Origin: Agrocybe praecox
Lineage: Eukaryota; Basidiomycota; Agaricomycetes; Agaricales; Agrocybaceae
Reading direction: 5' to 3'
DNA length: 64,000 nucleotides
Assembly (NCBI GenBank): GCA_964017145.1
Contig: OZ024842.1
Location: 3,224,001-3,288,000 of the forward strand
Shown: positions 33,759-45,245 of the stretch, one piece after another
Position numbering within the stretch: the stretch's first letter is position 1
Layout: each line of letters starts with the position of its first letter
Translations under genes and position numbers: made by a program
The notes under the pieces: model-generated
Told to the model about the DNA's origin: nothing
Databases searched by the model: none
The model's input: only the letters and a program-made list of their open reading frames with translations

Positions 33759-34726
33759 ATGAGGGACTCTCACAGGCCTCTCTTTATTTATCGCGAAATC
33801 TCTCTCACTGCTTGTTTTCTCCTGTTCACAGCTTTCATTCTTTTCCTTTTCGTTTCTCTCTCTTTGCCCATCATCAAATCCATCCACCTCCTCGTACTTC
33901 GCTCGACAGTCCAGTCGGATCTCGAGCTCAGTCTCGCTACAGAGCTCAAATTTGGCGTATGGGGTGTATGCACAGTCAGGTATCTCTCTCACTACCCTAT
34001 TTCTTTTCTCTACTTAGAATATCTTCAGCGCATTTCCCGAAGATGATGTATGCTATGGTCCCATGCTCGGCTACACCGTCCCAGACTACGTAATATCCAC
34101 ACTCAACCTAAACACCTCCATAGTCTCCGTCGTCGAAAAGGCCCTACTCACCCTCCTCGTCCTACACCCCGTCGCAGCGGGGCTCTGCCTCATCTCCCTC
34201 TTCTTCTCCCTCTTCCTCACCTCGCACGCTTTTTCCATATTCACCTTGTTCCTCACCATCATCACCGCTCTCGTCTCCAGCCTCGTCCTCTCCATCGATC
34301 TCGCTCTCGTCACAGTCGCCAAATCCAAGTTGGGCGCTTTGGCGGACACCCAGAGTTTACACTTCGCGATCGACTTTGGGAACGCCGTCTGGATGAGCCT
34401 CGTCGCTGTCATCCTAACCTGGCTCGCTGTGATCGCTCTGTCTGCCAGAGCTTGCTACTGTCTTGGTGTCAGAAGGTCTGTCTCTCTTCCTTTCTTTTCT
34501 TTTCCTACATATCCGTCTGTTATTTTTCGCCTCCGAGGAAAACATTAATTGATTGATCGACTGAACGTTTACTTACGTATGATTAACTTCATGTTTTCCG
34601 TCCCCATATAGGCATCCCCGAGAAACACATCACCACTGCCATCGCATCCACAAACACAAGCACGGTCATCACGAACACGACGACAACGGCGATGAGAAGC
34701 AGAAATACCGCCTCGACATTTATTGA
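33759..34726 (+). CDS. SUR7/PalI (Rim9)-family membrane protein
   Basis: Three exons (33759-33979, 34029-34475, 34612-34726) give 260 residues. The ATG at 33759 is the first in frame. Four membrane spans are visible: ISLTACFLLFTAFILFLFVS, LVLHPVAAGLCLISLFFSLF, FSIFTLFLTIITALVSSLVL and WMSLVAVILTWLAVIALSA. Between spans 1 and 2 is the family hallmark FGVWGVCTVSAFPEDDVCYG, with two Cys and a Trp, followed by GYTVP. The C-terminus is very His-rich (THHHCHRIHKHKHGHHEHDD), which may bind metal. SUR7/PalI proteins include eisosome proteins and the Rim9/PalI partner of the alkaline pH sensor. It is divergent from the 7-TM gene, so a shared promoter is likely. Confidence 0.8.
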
Positions 34727-35312
34727 AGAGGTCGAGTGAGGAGGAATATAAAATCGAAATAAACCATATACGATGTAACAGAGCCCACGACTCGAACGAC
34801 TTTTAACGACCTTCAAGCTAACGATTCACCAACGACCTCCGACGCCCTACTTATTCTCTTCCATTCCATTCCAATTCCAGCGATACCCTGACGACACCTC
34901 ACCGAACCTTTTCCCTTCCTCCCTTTCCCTTTCTACCCATTCCCACCGTACGTAGTACATGCCTATGTATATGCGCATATACGTACGGCATACCCTTCAA
35001 TTCTTTTTTTACCTCTCAATTCCTACGAGGTATACCCGAACCAGACAGACACTTGACATTTTGTTTGTTGTTGTACATACTTAACTTGTTCTTTTTTCTA
35101 TAATTGTACTTACTTACACTGTACTTGACAGAGTGTATTTTCATCCCCCCCAAGTTCATCATACTTTGTGATCGAGTTTATGTATGTACATGTATGAATT
35201 CGAATGAGCGAGCCTCTGTGGAAACTCGTTGATGTTTTTCTGTACAGATACATACCCTTGTACCCATCGTACATAAATTGTACATTTACTTCCTCACTTA
35301 GTCCATTTTTGT
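34727..35312. other. 3' region and spacer before copy B
   Basis: AT-rich, with several GTACATA-type motifs; likely the 3' untranslated region of the PalI-type gene. No coding signal. Confidence 0.35.
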
Positions 35313-35440
35313 GTGTGAGTTGATACCAAAGCTCTTAATTAGAACATCAAAGACCGAAAAGTAAGAAGAAAAGATAAACATTAAATATATTAAAACTTGA
35401 AAACAAATTACTATGTAGCCAAATAATCGGACAGCCTGAG

Positions 35441-37270
35441 CTACTCTTGTGGAGACAAGCGCTCCCCTGTTGGCGATTCCGGCTCGGCCTTCACAGGTTT
35501 CGCTGCAGGCATTGAGAGGGGGGGAGGGGGAGGGCGCCTGCGCGGATCCGTTGTCCGCTGAACCTGAGGCGCTACAGGTGTCGGGACGGGGGGAAGGAGA
35601 GGGAGAGGGCGCCGGCGCGGATCCGTCGTCCGCTGGACCTCGGTCGCCGAAGAGGGCACCCGTGGAGGTGGGAGTGGGCCGGACGCGCCTCCGAGTCCTG
35701 GTACATACGGCCGTAAGGCCAACGCCGACGGATGGGCAAGAGCCGCGTGCGCCCTTGTTACATCCGTCATCGGTGGTCCGAATACGGGCTGGAAGGGTCT
35801 TCCCGACCCGAAGACCTCGTATGTCTTGGGTTTGCCTCCCAGTGCCGCGAAGAAGGGCGTAGGCTGAGGGGCGGGGGGAGGGGGAGGGGAGATGGGCTCC
35901 GCGCTTCGACTTCCTGCGTCGGCGTGTTTCGCGCGCTTCGCCGATGGCTCGTCGTCGTTGTCCTCTGGCTCGTCGGTGCGACTCCGCTTGCCCAATACGA
36001 TACTATAGCGTCGGCATGATTAGCTACTTGACGATGGTGTACCGTTGAATAGATATAATGCTTACCCGGTATACGGATGCGAGTCGCTCGACTCGTCATC
36101 ATAATCTTCCAAATATCTAAGTTATAATGATCAGCCACCGTCAAGAGAAAATATATGAGAAACACGTACTCAAACCTGCGAGGCTCCCTGTTGAGTATGG
36201 GAGCCCCAGGCAGGATAGGCCTGTCCTCTTCGATCTCAGGCTCTTCGTCCTCTCTATAAAACAATTATTCGTGAGACGATAACAAAGAGAATTTGAGAAA
36301 TAAAAATAAAAAACATACCTTTCAAACGGTACCTCATAGCTCGAGATAACCCGCCTCTCGAACAACGATGGGTGTGGTAGCTCTTGCGGCGCTACGTCGT
36401 ACCCCGTGTGCATGTCCACCTCCTCTCGCGGTATCCTGCATTCCGGATGGTGAGTAAATAGACGAACAAAAAAAAACAAGAATGCAAAAAACTCACAACC
36501 TCCATTTGCCTTTCTCCTGCCAGTGCCTCCTTGCTTCAACATCCTCGGCTGGAACATGAGTGGAAGGCCCAGCTTGCTCCTCCTCCTCCTCTTCGTCTTC
36601 TCCGCTACTATCCAATTCGTCGTCGTCGTCGTCGTCGTCGTCGTCCTCCTCTCCGACATGTTCCCTCAGGAACATAGCCTCATAGTCCCCTTCCTCGGCC
36701 TCCCAGGGACCCAAAAGGTCCCCCAACCTCCTTGTATGGTCCTGCAAGGTCCCCTGGACCGCAGCGGTCTCCTCTTGCACCTTCTTCGCCTCGCCCTCGA
36801 TATCGCTGAGCCGCCGCATTAAGGTGACCAGCGCAACTTGTTGCCTACGTATCTCTTGGATTACGCGGTTCACCATATGCGGGTCGGCTGGCTCGTCGTC
36901 CTCGGGGATCTCATCAAGTGAGATGGATTGGGTGGTGGTGATGGTGGTGGCTGCCGGACGTTCCTGACGTCCTGCGCCAAGACGCATAATTGAGGCGGGG
37001 GCTGGAAGAGAAGGGATTGAAGGTGGTTCTAGAGAAATGGGTGTATTATGTTAGAATAGAATAGATGAGTGGTAGAAATATAAAAGGATCACTTACGAGG
37101 TAAGCGACTCCCAGAAGCTTCTGGGTTGGCGTAAGTTGTACGAGATTCCCAAAGTGATAGGGACGTTGGCCGGCTACATAGAAAAAGATAACGAGGTATG
37201 AGATTCCTATGAGAAAAGATATCAAAAGGCTGGGGACATACGATTTGTGGGTATTTCTGTCGGCAGGCAT
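35441..37270 (-). CDS. Repeat-pair protein Y, copy B
   Basis: The counterpart of 5592-7391, with the same seven-exon plan and nearly the same protein. It starts MPADRNTHKS, then RPTSLSLWESRTTYANPEAS, the coiled-coil segment VNRVIQEIRRQQVALVTLMR, an expanded Asp run (about nine Asp in a row, from a GAC repeat near 36620-36650), IPREEVDMHTGYDVAPQELP, YLEDYDDESSDSHPYTG, the basic LGKRSRTDEPEDNDDEPSAK, and a Pro-rich tail with TTDPRRR twice. Splice sites match copy A, including the GTACGT donor that splits codon Glu. Likely nuclear and disordered. Function unknown; divergent from gene X, so the two are probably co-regulated. Confidence 0.75.
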
Positions 37271-38225
37271 GATTAATTTGCGAATGTGAATGTGGTTGGA
37301 TGGTTTTGTTGAGTAACGAGTAGGGAGTAAGCTTCAAGGTCGAATTTGATTGGAAGGTGAGATGGAATTATGGGGGATAAAGGCGAGCGATGAAGCAGGT
37401 TAAAATACTGGATGAGAACAATGCCATTTCGGCGAGCGCTTTTGATTTACAATAGATGTGTGCGCGTTTATCGAGCTAGTAAGGATAAGATAGCGTCAAG
37501 GTGATGTTTGGTCAAAACAAATGAACAATAGCTGGTTGCAATAGGTACCGGCGTTCAAACACCAAGTGATTGGTCGAGTTTATATTCTCCTTGTATTTTC
37601 CAAAAAAACATACCTTTTTCTTTTGTCCTTTATTTTGTTTGCACTCCAGGCTATTACAACGCCTCGATATATTGGCTTTTGGAGTATAACGACATGAACC
37701 GTCCTCTCAAAACAGCACACGCAACACTGGGCACACACACAAACATCAGCGGGATTTTCCCGGGCAATAGACAGTTTCCTAATTGGTTTAGCAAACAAAT
37801 TGGATCGCCGATCTATCACGGCATGTATCACGGCATCATGTTATTGCCCACGAACATGAGTGCGTCTGGTTCGTTTTTTGCAGGTTGGTAGACACAGATA
37901 TATGAGGGAGAGGAGCACTAAAATGAAAGTAGATATCAGATAAGTACTGCTGAAGAAAAAAAAAAAAAAAAAGGGATTTGAACAATGTCAGAAAATGTTT
38001 GGGCATTCGCCCACAATCAACCCAACATTCCGCATTGTTGTTACGCGACTCGAGAGTCGACGCGGCATCATGTCCGAGCCAGATGAAGAACAAAAACACA
38101 CAGAGAGACTCGGAGAACAATGAAAAGAATGGCCTATAAAATATCACGAGCGAACATATTTTTGACTCTACCTTGATCTACATTTGGACTTCGCATCCAC
38201 AACACACTTACTCTCTATCTTCGAC

Positions 38226-39530
38226 ATGCCATTAACACGACAACAAGTCCAAAATTCGAACGGCCGTCTGCGCGTGCGTGAAACACCGTACCCGGCGACC
38301 AAGCCCAAGCCACCGACCTCCAAAGGCAAAGGCAAGCAAAGGCAAGAAGATCCAGTGCCTGCTAGCCTACCCCAGGATCCCCAGGATATACCGCCTGTAG
38401 AGGATCTACAAGCCCTGAAGCGCGCCGAGCTACAGTCTCTAGCAAAAGTAAGCCACTGTCTACACTTCTGTCATCTGAAACTGGTTTCTGACCTTTTTAT
38501 CATCTAGCGATATGGCATCCAGGCCAACACGAAAAGCAGTATCATGATCGCCCGACTCAGTGCCTTGAAAAGACCACAAGTTATCTCCCGGCGCTCGCCC
38601 TCTCGCCACTCGAGTAACCAGCCACAAGCCGAATCTCCTGAAGTTCCCCCGCCAGTTGCCCCATCGTCGCCTTTGCCCCAGGAACAGGAACAGACGCCGG
38701 CCGTCCCTGTTGCGCGAATTGCAGGGAGCCATGGTGCGTACAATATTTCTAATCATTAATTCGCAGTACCTGAACCCATCATTTTTTGCCCAGGCGAAAC
38801 AGGGCGTTCAAAACGCGCTGCTGCTACTGCACCCTATCCGACGAACGCTGACGAACGCCAACGCCAACGGCTCGCGACGATACAGAAGACGCGGACTGCG
38901 TCCGTGCCCGTGCCCGTGCCCGGATTCAATCCCGATGCGATGCCACAAGCGCTCAAGCAACAACTGCTACCCACCAATCGCGACCTACGGGAGATTCTGA
39001 GGGCCCTTCTCCCTACAGCCCCCATTCCGGTCCCTCCGCCACAGCCACAGCCCGAACGCCTCCCGGTCACCAATATGCGTCTTCGAGAGATGCGCGTGGA
39101 ACTTCAAAACCTACAGCGCGAGCGAGATGGCATTCTGCAAAAGCTCGAGGACGCAAAGAAGACTCTGCAGGATTCGCGTGCCTCGCTGGAGGACGTGAAA
39201 CGAAAGAAGGAGACCATGGAGGGCAGACGGCGGGTTTTGGAGGAGGTGGTATTTCCTAGGATGCGGGCCATCCGGAAATTGTGGGATCAAGTGGAGGCTG
39301 AGTCGGGTGAGAGGCCTGACTGGCTCCCTTTAGTGGTTGAAAAGTGGAGACCCCTCATGGTAGCGCTGAAGAGTAAAGGGGTGGAGATGGGATCGGAAGA
39401 GGAAGAGGAAGAGGAAGAGGAAGAGGAAGAGGGAATAGAAAGGCCGGATGAAGAGGAAAGGCAAGCAGAGGTCGTCCAGTCAGGCTCTCATATTCCTGGC
39501 CTCCACGATGACATCTATGCATCTGACTAG
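38226..39530 (+). CDS. Repeat-pair protein X: SAP-like motif and coiled coil
   Basis: Three exons (38226-38447, 38508-38733, 38794-39530) give 394 residues. The N-terminus MPLTRQQVQNSNGRLRVRET is followed by a basic Lys/Pro stretch (TKPKPPTSKGKGKQRQ). Then LQALKRAELQSLAKRYGIQA and NTKSSIMIARLSAL, spanning the first intron, resemble a SAP helix-loop-helix, a DNA- or chromatin-binding motif. After a Pro-rich linker comes MRLREMRVELQNLQRERDGI and ILQKLEDAKKTLQDSRASLE, a clear coiled coil, then a structured piece (RKLWDQVEAESGERPDWLPL) and a long poly-Glu run encoded by GAGGAA repeats near 39400. Probably nuclear. A truncated, frameshifted copy is at 4290-4653. The family name is unknown to me. 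Confidence 0.75.
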
Positions 39531-40049
39531 ACTCTTCGTTATCTATTTTATCTTGATGCCTTTATTTCTTTGTATCCCCATATTGTAATATAGGCGCTCG
39601 TTTTTTCTTTATTACAGTCATCTACTTTTATTTCTACGTATATTCTTGCAATAACACCTATCACACTTAATGCAAATCTTTCTGGTAGTATCTATGCAAT
39701 TTAAATAACTCTTCAGAGTACCTGATATTATATCCCCCAAATCCGAAATCTATCGGACACGACTAAGTGTGACTACCACTGATGGCAACTCGTCAAGGCC
39801 TCACAAGACTTACCCATGACGATGCAAAACAAGGACGGGAAGAATTAAGGATGTCCCGACCCACCGAAATCGTTGTGGTGGTACCCAAAAGTTATAGGGC
39901 ACGCGCACTAACGTACACCGTGGGATCAATTGTTTATACCCAATTTTCTGAAAATACCTCGACGCGTCCACTGGTTGTACCTGTGCCATTCTCTCGACTC
40001 CGTGCGTCTCTCAAATTTTTAGACTGTCTGCCGAGGCAGCCTTGCACGC
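39531..40049. other. Intergenic region before GEP4
   Basis: AT-rich 3' region of gene X followed by the upstream region of GEP4. An open frame at 39782-40147 overlaps the first GEP4 exon out of frame and is probably not coding. Confidence 0.4.
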
Positions 40050-41076
40050 ATGCCTTTGAATATTCCTGGACTTCTCGTTCCCTTCCAGCTCCTCTTTTCT
40101 CCGAGGCTGGTCCTCCCATCTTTCGCGGTGAATGGTGCGCCTCTTAATATCATGGACCCTTCCAAACCTCGTCTCTGATACCATTGGCGCAGGAAGACAT
40201 CCGCCAGCTCAACTTTCCAGCACTTAAGAAAGCTGGATATCGCGGTGCTGTGTTCGACAAGGATAATTGCCTGGTCAGTTCGATCCCTGTGTATCCATAC
40301 CATTCTCTACGGTACTCACGTTTAACTCCCGCATCCAGACAATCCCACATAAAGACACACTAGTTCCAGAACTTGAGGTGACTCTCTTGCGGCATCTTCT
40401 AAGAAAGGCATGAAGACTTACGTTCTCATGTTTAGACGGCGTGGAAAGCATGTCGAGAAACGTTCGGTGATGGGAACGTCTTGATCGTGAGCAACTCTGC
40501 GGGGACATACTTAGATGCTGGAGGCATACAGGTACCTTCATACTTCCATCTCTCGAAAGGCCAACGTAACTCAGGCCAATTCCTCCTTTGTCTCTCTTTC
40601 AGTCAGAATCAGTATCATACCACCTCGGAGTCCCCGTTCTCGCCCACAAATCATTCAAACCTGCATATTCCTGTATAGAAGCCGTCAGACGCTACTTCCT
40701 CTCACTTCCTTCGCCAATTCAAGATCACGAACTAATCGTTGTTGGAGATCGTATATTCACTGACGTGGTACTCGCGAACCGAATGCGTGCACAGGCAGTG
40801 CGTCGTCTGGCCGAGGAAAATATGCTTGAAAAGACCGGCGTTGCAGAATCTGCAAATCCACGAGGACCTCTGGCCATATGGACAACGGGAGTTTGGAAAC
40901 GTGAGAGCATGTTAATGCGGTATATGGAGCATGGACTGGTGAAGGTCGTCACCAAGAGCATCTCGATACCCTTAACAACAGTAGATACCACATGTTTCAT
41001 CAATGCGCCGCCAAAGCCTGAGCCAACAAAGAACCAAGGGATCTTTGAAAAGTACAATATTTCAATATTTAGATAA
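40050..41076 (+). CDS. GEP4: Mitochondrial phosphatidylglycerophosphatase (HAD family)
   Basis: Five exons (40050-40127, 40193-40273, 40339-40377, 40436-40531, 40603-41076) join in phase to 255 residues. The N-terminus MPLNIPGLLVPFQLLFSPRL is typical of the family. The catalytic motif is GAVFDKDNCLTIPHKDTLVP (D-x-D-N), followed by motif II VLIVSNSAGTYLDAGG and motif IV ELIVVGDRIFTDVVLANRM. A late segment, GPLAIWTTGVWKRESMLMRY, is also characteristic. GEP4 removes the phosphate from phosphatidylglycerophosphate in the mitochondrial matrix, a step in cardiolipin synthesis. The exon boundaries fall between motifs and all junctions are canonical. Confidence 0.92.
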
Positions 41077-41226
41077 GTACATTAGAATAGCCAAACATTT
41101 TACTACTGCTACACAACCCCCGATTATTCCTACGGTACCTAAGCTAGAAATCCAGTAAACTACAGGCAACCTATTACTTACACACATATTTTAGACGTTC
41201 AAATTTTCACTCATAACACGTAAAAA

Positions 41227-42158
41227 TCATAAAAAGGATTTTTCCTTCCCTGCTGATGGTTTAGCAAACACAACAGCGACAATTTCGTCTGCGATCGCTT
41301 GACTTTCCTGGATGCTCAGACTCTTCCGACACGAGCAGCACCCTACGCGCTGTCTATACAAGTCCCTGGACGCCGCGACTTTGGTGAAATTGCGGATTCC
41401 AAGACTCATTGTCATCGGCAGCGTAAGAGGTTCCGAACGTTGGCATAACGTAGCAAAGGCAGGGAGGAGTAGCTCGGGATCCAGGTGGAATTCATCCCAT
41501 ATGGCTATCTTTCGTATGGGATCTATTGGGAGCTCGTGGAGCTGTTGCATTGCGGTATTGCGGACACGTTCCATTTGAAAGCTAGTGGCGAGCTTGAGCA
41601 CGGAGAGCAGTGCATCGACAGTGGTGAACTTCTTGAGTGGCTTTGTTGGTCTATGCGAGTCCCTTATCCGTTAGATTGATATTATTATATTTAAAGAGTT
41701 GAGTGACTTACAGCGGGTATAAGATCGTAAGCAGCCGTACGAAGTCTACCCCTGTGATTTCCTTCAGCACGAGAGGCCGTCTATCATTGAATCCTATGGA
41801 GGGAACTACCCTTCCTGGCTGCAGAGGTGGTACAACGTTCCGCAGTATCGGAGAGTTCTCGTGTAACGTGGAAAGACTCAGTCGGAACAGTGTGTTCTCT
41901 ACCTGATATGCAAGGGGTAGTTAGATATCATCGCATGTGTATAAACATGATGTTTTGGCATACCTGAATGACGATATTGCCTTCTGGGAGATAATACCGT
42001 TTGTGCCTCTTTAACCTTGGTGGATCCATGGACAGACTCTTGTTTGAAGGACTTCCTGGGCTACTGAGAGGCGATCTCTCCCCCTCTGGGGATTCAACGC
42101 AAATTTTGGGGACCTCCACGTTCGTTAATGGTGTTGTCGTTACTTCAAGAACAGCCAT
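41227..42158 (-). CDS. BTB/POZ-like domain protein
   Basis: Three exons. The N-terminus is Ser/Pro-rich (SPLSSPGSPSNKSLSMDPPR), then LKRHKRYYLPEGNIVIQ leads into VENTLFRLSLSTLHENSPIL, the pattern of a fungal BTB domain (strand, then helix carrying the 'kept hidden' Leu/Phe residues). RPLVLKEITGVDFVRLLTIL and YP continue it, followed by the helical back-half KFTTVDALLSVLKLATSFQM and QLHELPIDPIRKIAIWDEFH. A CxxC lies near the end (VGCCSCRKSL). Such BTB proteins are numerous in Agaricomycetes; most are of unknown role, some act as Cul3 adaptors. No signal or membrane segments. Confidence 0.75.
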
Positions 42159-43285
42159 CGTGTCTTTGTTTTTCTTGACTAATGCGTGGGCGCGTCGTGT
42201 GTGATGAGAGTGATAAAGGTCGTGAATGGGAAAGATGAGCAATGGGGGCCGGTATGGATGTGAACGGAGGTATATTGCGGACGGGACGATTATAAAGCGC
42301 CTGAGGAGCTGCGGGCACAAAGTTACTGCAGCAGGTGAAAGAAAATTTCACGATTGAGCACAGGCGGGTCACTCGTTCAGTCGTCAACGGGGAATTGGAC
42401 ATGTTGGATTTTTGCAAGACCATTTATGATGGCTTGACTCAACTCAACTCGAGTCCACCCGTACGAGGATAATGTTCAGTGTTGGTCGTCATGTTGTTAA
42501 AGTTGCTGTTTGTCACGTCGTCCCCGAAAATAAACCTGTTTCCGTTCATTCCAGCTTAGCGGGTGTTATAGCGTCGCGAAGGTGAGCCTATAAGTGCTAA
42601 TGATTTTGTCCGGCGCTGGACAAGAGGAAAAGTCAACTGCGGAGACTTATGTGCAAGACTCTTGTTTTGATGCGACCTGCAACCCTTACACCATAGAATA
42701 GTAATCGAACGGGTGTCAGGATTCCATTCCCTTGAAGTAGAAAATGTTGAAGGATTGATCCTGCATTGGATGGTTGACATGTCCATCACGGTGGTCAGCG
42801 TCGAGCGAGCGTACGGCCGTCAGTTACTTTTGATGTTCGCACGCTTATGGTTTTACAGCCTATTTGATCTCCTGCTTTCTTCCTTCACAATCGAAATTTC
42901 TTCAACAAGGATAGCCATGTCTGTCTACACCTTGACGCGTGAAATATTCATCCAATACATAACTTGCCGCACTGACGTTACTGGGCCGATAGCTCCCAAA
43001 GCATCCTAATGGCCGTCAAGTACAGGATCATGTGGGTTCTCTACCCAGCCAGTAAACGAGGACGGGTTTTCTTTTCGAAAGACCCAGCCCGCACTATTCT
43101 CATCGCTTCAACAAATATATGCTCAGCTGGGGGAAATCGACCTGCTCAAGCAACCGGAAACGTTTCCATACACCGTGCTATGTTTAGTTCTTATGCCGTA
43201 TGTTTTCCCCCCGGACCGTTCAAACAAGCACTACTCTGGAAAATGAAAGAAGCTGGTCATCGGACCAACCAACCATGCCAGGAGC
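42159..43285. other. Intergenic region between BTB gene and first GH28
   Basis: No gene supported. The last 90 bp before the TATA box (about 43200-43293) are conserved upstream of the second GH28 gene (about 45812-45905), including the CCCGGACCGTTCAA block. Confidence 0.5.
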
Positions 43286-43293
43286 TATATAAT
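43286..43293 (+). promoter_or_regulatory. TATA box of GH28 gene 1
   Basis: TATATAAT within GGAGCTATATAATTC, 55 bp before the ATG; the same context precedes the second GH28 gene. Confidence 0.65.
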
Positions 43294-43347
43294 TCGAGTG
43301 GATAATGGGGCATTTTCTTATCGACGTGCCTGTCATCCTATTCAAAG

Positions 43348-45245
43348 ATGCGACTCACATACACAACACTCGCATTGGCGACGTCGCTCCTCTCCTATGC
43401 ATCTGCAAAATTCTTGCCAAAAGATCCCTGTGTTTTAACGGCCAGTGGTAGAGGTAGAGATGATGCACCGCAATTCTTGAAGGCGGTAAAGGCTTGTTCG
43501 ACAGTCACAATTCCAAAGTCCACGACTTTAAACATCGCGACTAGGCTTGATATGACTGGGCTCAGAAATAAACACATAGTAAGCTTGCATATTAGTTGTG
43601 TTTGGACTTATTTCTCATCTTTTCTTCTTGCAGAGTCTTCAAGGAACAATCAAGTTCACCCCTGACATCCCGTATTGGTCTGGGGTACGTCGCAGCTTGC
43701 TTCTCTGTAATGTTGGAGATGTATATTGACCTACCCCCAAGAACGGCTTTTTTATCCCTTTCCAAACTCAAATCACGTTCTGGCTTCTTGGTGGAGAAAA
43801 CCTTCTCTTTGATGGTGGAGGAACTTTGGATGGTTCTGGCCAGGTAAAGTCGTCGTTTCTCTTGTTTTAATGTGATACTAAAAACCCAATCCTTCAGTTG
43901 TGGTGGGATACATTGTACGTTTCTCGATACAAGACAAGAGTAAAGATTTTAATACTAAAAATAAAATAAAAACAACATATAGCGCCTCAAACTCTTCGCT
44001 CCTACGCCCAATCACTCTTACTTTGTTCCAAGCGAAGAATGTGGTTGTTCAAAATATCCATATGATTAATAGCCCAGAATGGCACAATCTGGTCAGTGTA
44101 CATACGGCATCCTCCTTCTAAACATGCTAATAATCATTATCTTTGAACACAGGTCAACGAAGGCCAGAACGTTGTATACAATAATATCAATATCCATGCT
44201 GTATCAAACTCAACCCATCACGCTGCCAATACCGACGGATGGAACGTTTACCGGAGCGACAACGTAGCTATCGTCAACTCCGTCATTGTCAATGGAGACG
44301 ATTGCGTCGCGTTCAAACCCAGTCAGTACCAATTTGGAACCCAGCTGGTGTACCTGCCTCGTTAAGCATTGTTTGTAGACGCCACCAATGTTCTTGTGGA
44401 GAACTTGGATTGCACAGGATCACAGTACGCACCTCTTACATCCTTGGCTGTATTATTATCCCTAACAAAAAAATTCTAGTGGAATTTCTGTTGGGTCAGT
44501 AGTACCTATATGAATCCCCTCTAATAAAATGTGGCTCATCCTGGCACAGTTCCTTAGGGCAATTTGCAGGAGTCTTTGACATAGTCGAAAACGTGCTATC
44601 TAGGTAATTCCCTCCTAAATATCCGCATTTCGACCTTCTTCATGAGCCAATATAGGAACGTTAAAATGACAAGCACCGAAAACGGAGCGAGAATTAAGGC
44701 TTGGGCAGGGCCAAATGTCGGCAGTGGTATTGTCAAGAATGTAACCTTCGAGAATTTCTTTGAGACGGCAGTCGACAATCCTATCGTCATCGACCAGGTA
44801 AGGCTTTATGGTCTCGCCGTGTATTTTTAAAGGATGACCCTGACTGTGAACGTTAAAATCAGTGCTATATGACAAATGCGACTGCATGTGCACAGTTCCC
44901 GTCGAACACTATCATCCAGGATATCTGGTTCAACAAGTAAGCTATCAACACTGAACATATGCTGTTAAAATGGTCACTTAAAATCATTCCTTTGATAGTA
45001 TCACTGGAACTGGCACCCAATCCGTCGTTGCCTCGCTGGCGTGCTCTCCGGACAGTCGCTGCTCCGATATAAACGTAAACGATATCTCTCTTTCGTGAGT
45101 AGATATTCTCATATGCATTTATCGTTGATCTTTGACTAATAAAAATGGTTTTAGGCTCCCTTCAGGCACGGCCAAGTACAGCTGCCAAAATGTGGTGATC
45201 ACAGGGGACTCAGCGTCGCTATTCCCGACATGTGCTACTACGTAG
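43348..45245 (+). CDS. Exopolygalacturonase 1 (GH28)
   Basis: A multi-exon gene for a secreted pectinase. The signal peptide reads MRLTYTTLALATSLLSYASA. Parallel-beta-helix sequence follows (DDAPQFLKAVKACSTVTIPK, LFDGGGTLDGSGQ, FQAKNVVVQNIHMINSPEWH). All GH28 catalytic motifs are present: NTDGWNVYRSDN, NGDDCVAF, GSH-GISVGSLGQF and GARIKAWAGPN. The SHG/GISVGSLG form is that of exo-acting enzymes, which release galacturonic acid from chain ends. The SHG motif is interrupted by introns around a 15-nt exon at 44480-44494. It ends ASLFPTCATT. A close paralogue follows 700 bp downstream with the same exon structure and promoter. Confidence 0.93.

Larger units (their letters stand above)
35313..39540. 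repeat. Repeated divergent gene pair, copy B (complete)
   Basis: This copy contains gene Y on the minus strand (35441-37270) and gene X on the plus strand (38226-39530), separated by about 955 bp. The stretch 35313-38620 matches copy A (4290-7566) in opposite orientation. The left limit is the shared GTGTGAGT; the right limit is unknown because copy A is truncated inside X. Both genes here are intact. No terminal repeats, transposase or LTRs were seen, so the mode of duplication is not explained. Confidence 0.85.

Noticed and set aside
39782..40147. Plus-strand ORF of 121 codons upstream of GEP4
   Set aside because: It overlaps the first GEP4 exon out of frame; the GEP4 exon has a family-typical N-terminus and good splice phase.
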